Shown in pieces: positions 1 to 7,895 of a DNA stretch of 63,927 nt. Made by a program: the position numbers and the translations under genes. The stretch comes from SAR324 cluster bacterium (GTDB lineage Bacteria > SAR324 > NAC60-12): the NCBI GenBank assembly GCA_015231885.1, contig JADGAT010000017.1, positions 1 to 63,927 on the forward strand, given 5' to 3'. The notes beneath the pieces were generated by a model. It did not search any database. It saw nothing but the letters and a program-made list of their open reading frames with translations, and was not told where the DNA came from. Numbering within the stretch: position 1 is the first letter of the stretch; every line of letters starts with the position of its first letter.

Positions 1-476
1 CCCGTTGCAGCAGCATGGCGTTTTGCCATCTTATTAATCAGGCTTGATTTACCAACATTTGGAATTCCAGCAACCAGTAATTTCAAGGCAGGAGGACGTA
101 TTCCTTTTTTGCGGAATCGTTGCCATTTTTCCTGCATCATGGAACGAGCCATTGACAGAATTTTGGGTACGCCCTGGTTGTTTTTGACATCAATGAAATG
201 ACAAACGATCTCATGTTGTTGAAAATGGGCTTTCCACTGCCCAGTCACTGCTTCATCGGCCAAGCCTGTTTTATTCAATAATATGATTCTCTTTTTTTGC
301 TGCAGGAGGGATTCAAAATCTTTATTGATGGATGCCAATGGGATGCGCGCATCCCTCAGCTCCAACACCACATCCACCTGCTTTAAGTGGGCAGAAAGCT
401 CTTTTTTTGCCTTGAGCATGTGCCCGGGGTACCAGTTGATGGACTTTTCTTCCGAATATTCTTTTGAAACAGGCAT
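1..476 (-). CDS. rbgA: Ribosome biogenesis GTPase RbgA/YlqF (N-terminal part, cut by window edge)
   Basis: The minus-strand reading frame starts near 476 and runs off the window at position 1. The N-terminus carries INWYPGHMLKAK, the hallmark of the circularly permuted RbgA/YlqF GTPases that act in late 50S subunit assembly. It is followed by VVLELRDARIP and the G4-like NKTGL, and then, as permutation requires, by the G1 loop GIPNVGKSSL around residue 139. The C-terminal part is missing because of the window edge, not truncation. An in-frame ATG at 500 is an alternative start. I prefer 476 because a purine-rich GGAGAGGGG lies upstream of it and homologues begin just before the INWYPGHM motif. 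Identification is secure; the start is uncertain. Confidence 0.88.
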   Translation of the reverse strand, partial: MPVSKEYSEEKSINWYPGHMLKAKKELSAHLKQVDVVLELRDARIPLASINKDFESLLQQKKRIILLNKTGLADEAVTGQWKAHFQQHEIVCHFIDVKNNQGVPKILSMARSMMQEKWQRFRKKGIRPPALKLLVAGIPNVGKSSLINKMAKRHAAAT

Positions 477-513
477 TGAATGGACCAGTCCCCTCTCCAT
501 GGATTATGAATGC

Positions 514-579
514 AGTCTACCTTATGCTGTGATTGAGTCTACCCTATGCTGTGATTGAGTCTACCTTATGCTGCATCAA
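514..579 (+). repeat. Iteron-like array 1: three AGTCTACC boxes at 22-bp pitch
   Basis: AGTCTACC occurs at 514, 536 and 558, exactly 22 bp apart. The first two 22-bp units differ at one base only, and the third diverges after 16 bases. The array lies between the divergent rbgA start and the TrfA-like gene at 910. It is followed directly by a very A+T-rich stretch. Arrays with the same box, pitch and orientation lie at 3658 and 4174. Confidence 0.85.
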
Positions 580-909
580 AATAAATTGTATTGGTCTATG
601 ATATCAATAATCTATATGTTTTGAGATAAGCTGATTATATAATTAGAAAGAAGCAAGTAGTGAATAATAGATATTTGCGGTCATGTGCTATATTCACTTT
701 CTCTATTTTAATTCTTTTTATGAAAGTCTGTCTGGAAAATTTTTGATTCCGGGCAGGATTTCTGTTAATTGTAATTTACTCATCCCCCTCTTTATATTAT
801 TCTGAATAAAAAGACAAAGATTCTTCTTTGCTACTCAGAGAGGTCCACTTTGAAAAAATGGAGTAGTAAGTGCCGACATTCAACTCCTTATTAATGTAAG
901 AAAGATCTC
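580..909. other. A+T-rich intergenic region upstream of the TrfA-like gene
   Basis: This 330-bp segment has no credible ORF. Positions 580-720 are especially A+T-rich, with many TATAAT-like strings, directly after iteron-like array 1. The initiator-like gene starts at its end. It must hold that gene's promoter. Its composition would also suit a DNA-unwinding element, but I see no convincing DnaA box. Confidence 0.4.
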
Positions 910-2145
910 ATGGAAGAAACTCCCTTCCCAGACGTGTCAACTTCCGCAGTAGATTGGCAAAACTCTTATATCATGATTCCCAATGCTTATTTCTATCGAG
1001 ATTTTGGTATCATTATTACAGGCGGGAAGGAATATTTTAAAAAAACAAATGGAATCTTCACTGCTGACATATCCAGTAAACTGGTTACTGCCAAGATAGA
1101 ATTCATTCCTTTCGATGATCAGGGCCTCAATACCAGTGATTTGACCATGGATGTGTTTGACATCATCTGTGCCAGCTGGATTCGGCAGGTGAACCAGGCT
1201 GAAGAGGCTATTTGGATTTCTACAGATGATATCCTGAAGGCCCGGGGGATTAAAACGCAAAAAAGCGGGACAGGCCGACGCGGCGGATACAAAGCCAAAA
1301 CCCGTAAAAAAATTGCATCAGAGATCAGCACTTTGGCCAACATGTGGATTACTATCGCTGCCATGCAGGTGGTCAAGCAAAGTCTTAATAAAAAAAATAC
1401 AGAAAATTTCATCGAAAAGACGCCAGCCTTGATTATTGTTGATAAAGTTGAAAAGGAAAACAAGAAAGGAAAAAAAATAGATTATGCCTGGAAATTCAGG
1501 TTAGGGGATGTTTTTGCCGACTCGATCTTTGGAAAAAACCGACAGACCGCATTATTGTCGAATAAGGCGGTGGAGTACAATCATAAACTCCATACATGGG
1601 AAAAACGACTGACACGATATTTATCATGGATCTGGCGAAATAGGCAGGCTACTGGAAATTACATGCAGCCTTTTGAAATCAAAACACTCTTGAAAGCCAT
1701 CCAGGAGAAGGTCAATACAAAACACCCGAATCGTGTTAAAGACCGGTTGGAAAAAGCCCTGGACACTTTGCAGAAAGATGAGGTGATTGCAGGCTGGGAG
1801 TACGAAAAAAGACATAACGAAGAAAAAATAGGAAAAAAAGGATGGATCAAGGAGTGGCTGCTGACAAAAATTGTAATTGAGCCGCCTACCCCTATCTTTG
1901 GTCAATACGCAAAAATACGTAAATTCAAAGAAAAAACGATAAAAAAAACAGCTCAAAAAGATGACACCCTCATCGGAGAACTCAACGCCATAATGCAATC
2001 AGAAAACTTGAGCAAGTTGCAGCTCTCCGAACAAATCGGTATTTCCGTCGATCAACTCTCCCAAATTTTGACAAAGCACAACCGAAAAAAACATGCCAAA
2101 ACCATTGATAAAATTCAAAGATGGTTCAAGCAAAAAGATGTGTGA
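910..2145 (+). CDS. TrfA-like plasmid-type replication initiator with C-terminal HTH
   Basis: A 411-residue protein. By memory of the family, its order of motifs resembles TrfA, the iteron-binding initiator of RK2/IncP plasmids. Residues 23-35 (IPNAYFYRDFGI) match the TrfA VPNAFLRSALFG region. A segment with GLNTSDLTMDVFDII matches ARLDQSDLDVWEEVL. Later come a LHTWEKRLTRYLSWIW helix and KALDTLQKDEVIAGWEY, matching the second winged-helix domain. Residues about 357-408 form an XRE-like helix-turn-helix (LSEQIGISVDQLSQILTKH) that standard TrfA lacks. The ATG at 910 follows AAGAAAG. No partition or mobilisation genes are near, and the neighbours rbgA and glgC are chromosomal. The flanking 22-bp arrays are the obvious candidate binding sites. 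A DNA-binding regulator unrelated to replication is the main alternative. Confidence 0.6.
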   Translation: MEETPFPDVSTSAVDWQNSYIMIPNAYFYRDFGIIITGGKEYFKKTNGIFTADISSKLVTAKIEFIPFDDQGLNTSDLTMDVFDIICASWIRQVNQAEEAIWISTDDILKARGIKTQKSGTGRRGGYKAKTRKKIASEISTLANMWITIAAMQVVKQSLNKKNTENFIEKTPALIIVDKVEKENKKGKKIDYAWKFRLGDVFADSIFGKNRQTALLSNKAVEYNHKLHTWEKRLTRYLSWIWRNRQATGNYMQPFEIKTLLKAIQEKVNTKHPNRVKDRLEKALDTLQKDEVIAGWEYEKRHNEEKIGKKGWIKEWLLTKIVIEPPTPIFGQYAKIRKFKEKTIKKTAQKDDTLIGELNAIMQSENLSKLQLSEQIGISVDQLSQILTKHNRKKHAKTIDKIQRWFKQKDV

Positions 2146-2173
2146 GTTTTTTAGCGTATACCCAATGTTTCGT

Positions 2174-2202
2174 TTGACAATTCACTTATTTATCAATACC
2201 TT
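2174..2202 (+). promoter_or_regulatory. Candidate sigma-70 promoter for glgC
   Basis: A perfect -35 TTGACA (2174-2179) is separated by 17 bp from TACCTT (2197-2202, four of six matches to TATAAT), about 170 bp upstream of the glgC ATG. No other gene intervenes. The -10 match is modest. Confidence 0.35.
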
Positions 2203-2374
2203 TCGTAAGTAGTCTACGATTATCCGCCCGCTCAATGAATCTGCCAACTCCAGGCTCGTCTGACTCTGAATGGCTGAAAGCGGCCATCTCATGACAGAAG
2301 CTCGTTTCGGTAGATGACAAAGATTTTCTAAATGTATTGTTTTTAAAACCTGAAATTTTCCCCAAGGGAGCAGT

Positions 2375-3601
2375 ATGAGTAAAATTTTATCAATGGTTTT
2401 AGCTGGAGGAGAGGGTACTCCTCTATACCCACTTACCGAAACACGAGCAAAGGCGTCTGTACCTTTTGGTGGCAGTTACCGGCTGATTGATTTTATACTC
2501 AGCAATTGCGTCAACTCGAACCTGATGAGAATCTATGTTCTCACGCAGTTCAAATCCCATTCTCTGTTGAGACATTTACGGCAAGGATGGCGTTTTTCAG
2601 GAGTGGCCAATGCCTTCATCGATCCGGTTCCCGCCCAAATGCGAACAGGCAAGCGCTGGTATGAAGGAACAGCCGATGCCATTTATCAAAACTTGAATCT
2701 GGTCGAAGGCGACGATTACGATATGGTTTGTATCTTCAGCGGGGAGCATATCTACTATATGGATATCAACCAGATGATTGATTACCATAACCAGCAAGAA
2801 GCGGCGTTGACGGTAGCAGCCTTGAAAGTCCCTGTTCAGGAAGCACGTAATTTGGGAGTGATTGAGGTGAATAAAAACTGGGAGATGGTTGGCTTTCAGC
2901 AAAAGCCAAAGAGAAATCCCAAAACAATTCCAGGTGATCCTAAACATGTTTTAGCCTCTATGGGAAACTATGTGTTCAATACAGAGACTTTAGTGAAATC
3001 CTTGAATGCTGATACAAAAGATAAGAAGTCGTCTCATGACTTTGGAATGGATATCATTCCAAATCTGTATGCTAAAGAAAAAGTCTGTGTCTACGATTTT
3101 TCCCGCAATGAAGTCCCTGGCATCGAAGAAAAAAACAAGGGCTACTGGAAAAATCTCAACTCGCTTGACATGTACTGGGAAGCCAACATGGATCTGGTTA
3201 AAGAACAACCCATGTTTAACTTATATAACTACAAATGGCCGATCATGACTCATAAGCCCTCCACCCCTCCGGCCAAGTTTGTCCACTCTGAGGAATCGCG
3301 CACTGGACATGCTATCAATTCTATTGTGGCCTCAGGGAGTATTATCAGTGGTTCCGTCGTAGAAGATTCTGTCCTTGGACATTGGGTCAGGGTGAATAGT
3401 TTCTCCCGTATCACCGAATCTGTTATTTTGGATAATGTGGACATCGGACGAGGATCTCGTATCCGGAAAACCATTATCGACAAGAAAGTCCGGATTGGTC
3501 CTGGCGTGATCATTGGTGAAGATCTGGAAGAAGACCGCAAACGGTTTCACATCACCGAAAATGGAGTGGTTGTTATCCCCAAAGGCAGTCATATTGAATA
3601 A
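2375..3601 (+). CDS. glgC: Glucose-1-phosphate adenylyltransferase homologue with altered catalytic motifs
   Basis: A 408-residue homologue of ADP-glucose pyrophosphorylase, which makes ADP-glucose from glucose-1-phosphate and ATP for glycogen synthesis. The N-terminal nucleotidyltransferase fold and C-terminal left-handed beta-helix (SIVASGSIISGSVVEDSVLG, then VDIGRGSRIRKTII) are present. Key motifs deviate from the E. coli enzyme. GGxGTRL is GGEGTPL (Pro16 for Arg), the AGDH loop with the catalytic Asp is SGEH (Glu124 for Asp), and FVEKP is FQQKP with the Lys (177) retained. Loss of the same Arg is typical of non-catalytic large subunits in plants. This may therefore be a regulatory paralogue, with a canonical glgC elsewhere. 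The ATG has GGGAG five bases upstream. Glycogen phosphorylase lies at 31202, but no other glg gene is nearby. Confidence 0.85.
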   Translation: MSKILSMVLAGGEGTPLYPLTETRAKASVPFGGSYRLIDFILSNCVNSNLMRIYVLTQFKSHSLLRHLRQGWRFSGVANAFIDPVPAQMRTGKRWYEGTADAIYQNLNLVEGDDYDMVCIFSGEHIYYMDINQMIDYHNQQEAALTVAALKVPVQEARNLGVIEVNKNWEMVGFQQKPKRNPKTIPGDPKHVLASMGNYVFNTETLVKSLNADTKDKKSSHDFGMDIIPNLYAKEKVCVYDFSRNEVPGIEEKNKGYWKNLNSLDMYWEANMDLVKEQPMFNLYNYKWPIMTHKPSTPPAKFVHSEESRTGHAINSIVASGSIISGSVVEDSVLGHWVRVNSFSRITESVILDNVDIGRGSRIRKTIIDKKVRIGPGVIIGEDLEEDRKRFHITENGVVVIPKGSHIE

Positions 3602-3657
3602 TGCAAGACAGGTTCATAGGAACTGCCTGTGAACCTGTATCTCTCCTCAGAATATCA

Positions 3658-3723
3658 AGTCTACCTCACTCTGTCATCAAGTCTACCTCACTCTGTCATC
3701 AAGTCTACCCTGATTGGGTTGTA
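3658..3723 (+). repeat. Iteron-like array 2: three AGTCTACC boxes at 22-bp pitch
   Basis: AGTCTACC occurs at 3658, 3680 and 3702. The first two 22-bp units are identical; the third keeps the box but diverges after it. The spacer part (TCACTCTGTCATCA) resembles that of array 1 (TTATGCTGTGATTG). The array lies 57 bp after glgC, in the same orientation as arrays 1 and 3. Confidence 0.85.
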
Positions 3724-3885
3724 TCTTTTTTCAATACTTTGAATTTTCAGCAAGTTATCCGTACCTTTGGCGGTTGATAAGTTTAATAACTTTAATTTTA
3801 AAGACTCCTTTTATTAAAGAATTTTTTCTCTGTTATAATAAATAACCACCCTTTATTTTATCTTGAATTACCTGAAAGGAGCACA
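3724..3885. other. A+T-rich segment after array 2
   Basis: This 160-bp stretch between array 2 and the small ORF at 3886 is strongly A+T-rich, with runs such as TTTAATAACTTTAATTTTAAAG and TTATAATAAATAA. GTTATCCGTA near 3757 is a weak DnaA-box-like string (two mismatches to TTATCCACA). The repeat array followed by A+T-rich DNA resembles a replication origin, but the segment could equally be just the promoter of the small ORF. Confidence 0.35.
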
Positions 3886-4044
3886 ATGAATTTAATTAAA
3901 CAGAGACAGCTATTTGCTGTTTTTTTTGTGATGGTCATCGGTATTTTCTTTGCTACGGTTGGATTGCAGACAAATTCCTCTGTGGAGACACCTCAAAAAA
4001 TTTCCGAGCAAACCGAAATCAGCAAATCTAAAATTGGTGGATGA
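3886..4044 (+). CDS. Small single-pass membrane protein, 52 residues
   Basis: The ATG at 3886 follows a strong AAAGGAG Shine-Dalgarno sequence at good spacing, the main reason to call it a gene. The product starts MNLIKQRQLF, has one hydrophobic helix at about residues 9-26 (FAVFFVMVIGIFFATVG), and ends in a polar tail ISEQTEISKSKIGG. This is the shape of a small inner-membrane protein with its tail outside. No family is recognised. It sits between iteron-like arrays 2 and 3 and upstream of pstS, and its stop codon is followed at once by a hairpin-rich segment. It could be a relic, but the ribosome-binding site argues otherwise. Confidence 0.55.
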   Translation: MNLIKQRQLFAVFFVMVIGIFFATVGLQTNSSVETPQKISEQTEISKSKIGG

Positions 4045-4132
4045 CTCCGCTGGAGTGCGGCAGAAAAAACAAAGCTCTTTGAGTTCATTTTGCCCATCAC
4101 ATAGGACTCTATGTGACCATGCGTTTTTCTGC
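4044..4132 (+). other. Hairpin-rich segment after the small ORF
   Basis: Three nested or adjacent inverted repeats are visible. ACTCC-GCT-GGAGT lies at 4044-4056. GCAGAAAAAAC (4060-4070) pairs with GTTTTTCTGC (4123-4132). Inside these sits a perfect 7-bp stem, CACATAG (4098-4104) with CTATGTG (4109-4115) and a 4-nt loop. There is no T-run, so it is not a classical terminator. A structured RNA or small palindromic element are both possible. Confidence 0.45.
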
Positions 4133-4173
4133 GGAATTATACCTGGCTATACTAATTTGATTATGTGGTGAAA

Positions 4174-4239
4174 AGTCTACCCCGCCTTTTCACCAAGTCT
4201 ACCATATCTGTCCCTCCCGTCTACCCCAACTTGAATATT
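4174..4239 (+). repeat. Iteron-like array 3: three (A/C)GTCTACC boxes at 22-bp pitch
   Basis: AGTCTACC at 4174 and 4196 and CGTCTACC at 4218 again stand exactly 22 bp apart, in the same orientation as arrays 1 and 2. The bases between the boxes have diverged strongly, so the conserved unit here is the box plus its spacing. The array lies about 250 bp upstream of pstS and is followed by A+T-rich DNA. Confidence 0.75.
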
Positions 4240-4370
4240 TTCTTATTATAAACTGCATAATTTCAACTCATTAGACCATTCTTGAAGGATTGAGAAGATT
4301 AAGAAGATAGAATTATTTGCAAAACCACTCAGAATAAAACCTCCATGCTATACTTCGCTGCTCAGATGAT

Positions 4371-4417
4371 CGAGTGTTCGAGTGTTTCCTGACTCAATCG
4401 TGTGATCTGTATATAAT
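4371..4417 (+). promoter_or_regulatory. Putative pstS promoter with tandem CGAGTGTT repeat
   Basis: CTGACT (4389-4394), 17 bp, and TATAAT (4412-4417) form a good sigma-70 promoter 64 bp upstream of the pstS ATG. Two head-to-tail copies of CGAGTGTT (4371-4386) abut the -35, where an activator such as PhoB would bind. They do not match the usual PHO-box CTGTCAT half-site well, so the activator is unassigned. Confidence 0.5.
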
Positions 4418-4480
4418 CTCAGGAAATTTAAATTTTACACGGGTATTTCTAATACCAATCCATCCTCTCAAGGAGATTTT

Positions 4481-5479
4481 ATGAAACACAACTATGTAAA
4501 AAAATTGTTTATTGGTCTGCCACTGGCTTTTAGTTTTGCCGCCTATCTGGGGTTCATTCATGTGAATCCTGCTTTTGCCCAGGCAAAAGTGGATTCCAGT
4601 CTTTCCAGTTATCAGAAAACTTCTGGAGTGGCTGGTAATTTAAACAGTGTGGGATCCGATACATTGAACAATTTGATGACACTGTGGGCAGAAAGTTTTC
4701 GTAAGTATTACCCCAATGTGAACATCCAAATTGAAGGCAAAGGCTCCAGCACCGCACCGCCTGCGTTGATTGAAGCAACTTCTCAATTGGGCCCAATGTC
4801 CCGTAAGATGAAGAGCAAAGAAATTGATAAATTTGAGAAGAAGTATGGTTTCAAACCAACAGCGATTGGTGTGGCCCTGGATTCACTGGCCGTTTTTGTA
4901 AACAAAGACAATCCCATTGAGTCTCTGTCTCTGCAGGAAGTAGATGCTGCGTTTTCTTCAACCCTTAAAGGAGGGCTGGATGAAGCAAAAACATGGAAGG
5001 ATCTGGGGATTACAGGCAGTTTGGCCAATAGCCCAATCAGTCTGTATGGCCGTAATTCTGCGTCAGGAACCTATGGTTACTTTAAATCTAAAGCTCTTTT
5101 CAAAGGGGACTACAAAAGCACGGTAAAAGAGCAGCCGGGTTCTGCCTCTGTTGTGATGGGCGTGACTGAAGATCTCAACGGAATGGGATATTCCGGAATT
5201 GGCTACAAAACTTCTGGCGTCAAAGCCATCGCCCTCTCCAAAAAGAAAGGCCAAACAGCCTACAAACCCAATTATGCCAATGTGCTGAATGGTAAATATC
5301 CTTTGGCTCGCATGCTTTACGTTTATGTCGTTAAAGAGCCGGGCCAGCCCCTACCCACCCTGATCTCCGAGTTTTTCAAGCTGGTATTGTCGAAGGACGG
5401 ACAAGAAATCGTAGTCAAAGACGGCTACCTGCCCCTGCCTGCCAAAGTTGCGGAAAAACAGTTGATGCAATTGATGTAA
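4481..5479 (+). CDS. pstS: Phosphate-binding periplasmic protein PstS
   Basis: A 332-residue periplasmic receptor that captures phosphate for the PstCAB transporter. A signal peptide ends near residue 33 (NPAFA). The mature part shows the phosphate-loop motifs [10 protein letters not shown] and [11 protein letters not shown], then LGPMSRKM and [14 protein letters not shown], typical of the PstS branch within type 2 solute-binding proteins. Length is normal. AAGGAG precedes the ATG, and a promoter with a tandem 8-bp repeat lies upstream. It heads pstS-pstC-pstA-pstB in the standard order; phoU and phoBR are absent from the window. Confidence 0.95.
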   Translation: MKHNYVKKLFIGLPLAFSFAAYLGFIHVNPAFAQAKVDSSLSSYQKTSGVAGNLNSVGSDTLNNLMTLWAESFRKYYPNVNIQIEGKGSSTAPPALIEATSQLGPMSRKMKSKEIDKFEKKYGFKPTAIGVALDSLAVFVNKDNPIESLSLQEVDAAFSSTLKGGLDEAKTWKDLGITGSLANSPISLYGRNSASGTYGYFKSKALFKGDYKSTVKEQPGSASVVMGVTEDLNGMGYSGIGYKTSGVKAIALSKKKGQTAYKPNYANVLNGKYPLARMLYVYVVKEPGQPLPTLISEFFKLVLSKDGQEIVVKDGYLPLPAKVAEKQLMQLM

Positions 5480-5567
5480 CACTATTGGCCATTGACTCAG
5501 CTCAGAAGGATTCCTCTGAGCTGAGAGACGGGTCTTGTTCCAAGCCCTCCCTCATTTAAGAGACAGT

Positions 5568-7895
5568 ATGCCAGCACCACCAACAGCCGATGAGGCAATA
5601 GGAAACGAAATGTTTCAGACAGCACCCCAGGTAGAAAAATTAGCACCTTTCAGTGCCGAGGACCCTAAAATCATACGCACCTTCCAACGTGCCAAACGTA
5701 TTGACCTTATGGCAAGATGGGGCATCAGTGCCGGTGGAATTTTAGTAATTTTTTGTGTGGTGGGCATGATGGTTTTTATTGCAGCCGTAGGGATGCCTCT
5801 GTTCATCACTCCTTCTGTTGCAAAACTTTCTCAATTTGATAGGTCCCTGCAGGAAAAAATATTGGCAGTGGGCGTCGATGAATATTTAGAAACCGGGTTC
5901 TCTCTTGATCAAAGAGGAGTCTGGTCCTTTTATTACATGAAAGATGGAAAAGTTTTCAATCAGGTGACCACAAAACCTGTTGCAAAAAAAAATCTACAGT
6001 TACACTCCATAGAAACCTATGACAACAAAATCTATTCATTACTTTGGGCAGACGGTTCAACGACGGTAACAGAAGTCAAATTTCTCCCGAAATTCAATGA
6101 AGGCGTCCGGACCATCACCCACCAAATCAATCGAATTGCTGACTTTCCTGCCGAACAGAACCAACAGGTCCTGCAGTCATTTGCCAGAATTTCCGGTGAA
6201 GACGACTCAAAACGGGTCACCCTGGTACGGCAGCTTGGCAATAATAAAATTCAGGTCATTCAACAGCTTGTTGAAGAGGATCTGATGGGAAACACGGAAG
6301 AAAAAAATTATTCTAATGATTTTCAGTATCCGCTTGAGGATCCAATAACCGTTATGACGGTAGACCGCCTGGGCAATGCAGTCTATGCAGGGACCCAAAC
6401 GGGGCAGCTGCTGCAGTGGAATATTTCAGAGCCGGGAGAAGCCAGCCTGGTTGGACAAGTGCAGGCATTTGAAAATGCGATGGCCATTACTGCGTTGGCT
6501 GTTGTGTTTGGAGAAAGCTCGGTTGCCGTTGGTGATGAAAAAGGAAATTTGACGGTCTGGTTTCCTGGCAAAATCCAGAAAACTGGTGAGCCGGGACCTT
6601 TAAAAAAGGTACACATTTATGACTCCTACAAAAACCCCATTGCACGACTTTTGCCATCCACCCGAAATAAGTCCTTCACCAGCCTCGATGAGGGAGGAAA
6701 CATCCGGCTGAATCACATGACCAGTGAACGCAAGCTGCTTGATTTATCTTCGGCACAACCCTACCGGATTTTTGGGTTCTCGACACGAGACAATGGCCTG
6801 GTCACCTTGGATGATCACAACCAGATCAGTTTATGGGAGTTGGACATTCCTCATCCTGAAGTCAGCTGGAGAACCTTGTTTGGTGAAGTCTGGTATGAAG
6901 GATACCAGGAGCCTGAGCATATTTGGCAGTCCTCAGCATCGACAGATGATTTTGAACCGAAGTTCAGCTTAACGACTCTGGTATTCGGCAGCTTGAAAGG
7001 AACCTTCTATGCTATGGTATTTTCCATTCCGCTGGCATTGTTTGGAGCGATTTATACCAGTGAATTCTGTAAAGATACCTATCGGCGATACCTGAAGCCA
7101 GGCATTGAAATCATGGCGGCCATGCCTTCGGTAATCATCGGGTTTTTGATTGCCCTGTGGCTGGCACCCATTGTTGAACAATACGTGATTTCCTTTTTCC
7201 TTTCCACTCTCCTGATCCCTCTGGTAACGGTGTTTTTTTTGTTTGTGTGGCAGGCAATACGGGAGAATCCATGGTGCAAAAGAATAGAAGGAGGCTATGA
7301 ATTTTTACTGATCGTCCCCGTCATTATTTTTGGGTGTTGGTTATCTGTCGTACTGCAGGCCCCGATTGAGCGCATGCTGTTTAACGGAAATTTTCAGTTA
7401 TGGCTCTATCAGGAAACAGGCATGCGTTATGATCAAAGAAACAGCATCATTATCGGCTATGGCTTGGGATTTTTAGTCATTCCCCTTATTTTCACCATCT
7501 GTGATGATGCCCTGACCAATGTTCCCAAAAGTCTGAAAGCAGCCTCTCTGTCTCTGGGGGCCAGTCGATGGCAAACATTATGGAGGGTCGTTCTGCCGTC
7601 GGCAAGTCCCGGTATTTTTGCGGCAATCATCATTGGATTTGGCCGGGCGATTGGAGAAACCATGGTGGTTTTGATGGCAACAGGCAATACCCCGATTATG
7701 GATTGGAGTGTTTTTAACGGCATGCGGACCCTGGCGGCCAATATTGCTGTAGAGTTGCCAGAAGCTCCAGTCGATGGGACATTGTACCGTATTTTATTCT
7801 TATCAGGGGCCTTGCTGTTTTTAATCACGTTTTTCTTAAACACATTCGCAGAAGTCATCCGCCAACGATTACGGAAATCTTATGGACAATTCTAA
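5568..7895 (+). CDS. pstC: Phosphate ABC transporter permease PstC, long form with beta-propeller-like insert
   Basis: The permease domain is at about residues 465-770. Its EAA loop (ALTNVPKSLKAASLSLGASR) contacts PstB. Ahead of it lies a single N-terminal membrane helix (about 50-72) and then a soluble insert of about 370 residues that would be periplasmic. The insert has WD-like blade ends: GTQTGQLLQWN near 272, GDEKGNLTVWF near 320, DEGGNIRLNHM near 371 and DDHNQISLWELD near 412. Long PstC proteins of this type are known in marine gammaproteobacteria; the roughly 300-residue E. coli form lacks the insert. I chose the ATG at 5568; an in-frame TTG at 5535 is possible. The gene overlaps pstA by 14 bp. 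Confidence 0.93.
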   Translation: MPAPPTADEAIGNEMFQTAPQVEKLAPFSAEDPKIIRTFQRAKRIDLMARWGISAGGILVIFCVVGMMVFIAAVGMPLFITPSVAKLSQFDRSLQEKILAVGVDEYLETGFSLDQRGVWSFYYMKDGKVFNQVTTKPVAKKNLQLHSIETYDNKIYSLLWADGSTTVTEVKFLPKFNEGVRTITHQINRIADFPAEQNQQVLQSFARISGEDDSKRVTLVRQLGNNKIQVIQQLVEEDLMGNTEEKNYSNDFQYPLEDPITVMTVDRLGNAVYAGTQTGQLLQWNISEPGEASLVGQVQAFENAMAITALAVVFGESSVAVGDEKGNLTVWFPGKIQKTGEPGPLKKVHIYDSYKNPIARLLPSTRNKSFTSLDEGGNIRLNHMTSERKLLDLSSAQPYRIFGFSTRDNGLVTLDDHNQISLWELDIPHPEVSWRTLFGEVWYEGYQEPEHIWQSSASTDDFEPKFSLTTLVFGSLKGTFYAMVFSIPLALFGAIYTSEFCKDTYRRYLKPGIEIMAAMPSVIIGFLIALWLAPIVEQYVISFFLSTLLIPLVTVFFLFVWQAIRENPWCKRIEGGYEFLLIVPVIIFGCWLSVVLQAPIERMLFNGNFQLWLYQETGMRYDQRNSIIIGYGLGFLVIPLIFTICDDALTNVPKSLKAASLSLGASRWQTLWRVVLPSASPGIFAAIIIGFGRAIGETMVVLMATGNTPIMDWSVFNGMRTLAANIAVELPEAPVDGTLYRILFLSGALLFLITFFLNTFAEVIRQRLRKSYGQF

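Noticed and set aside
514..579. CRISPR array
   Set aside because: The 22-bp units are contiguous with no unique spacers, only three units per array, and no cas genes are present.
2210..2220. Extra AGTCTAC box (AGTCTACG) downstream of the TrfA-like gene
   Set aside because: Single copy with no partner at 22 bp and last base differing; probably chance.
3658..3723. PhoB (PHO) box upstream of the pst operon
   Set aside because: CTGTCAT occurs in array 2, but at 22-bp spacing without the 11-bp half-site partner, and the conserved element across all arrays is AGTCTACC, also found far from pst.
4042..4104. Selenocysteine UGA at the end of the small ORF with a SECIS hairpin
   Set aside because: SelB is encoded here, but the hairpin after the TGA is only 5 bp and starts within the codon, and the 19-codon extension resembles no selenoprotein.
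4241..4260. Shared string AAACTGCATAAT at 4245 and about 35743
   Set aside because: Only 12 bases, A+T-rich, with no wider similarity; likely chance.
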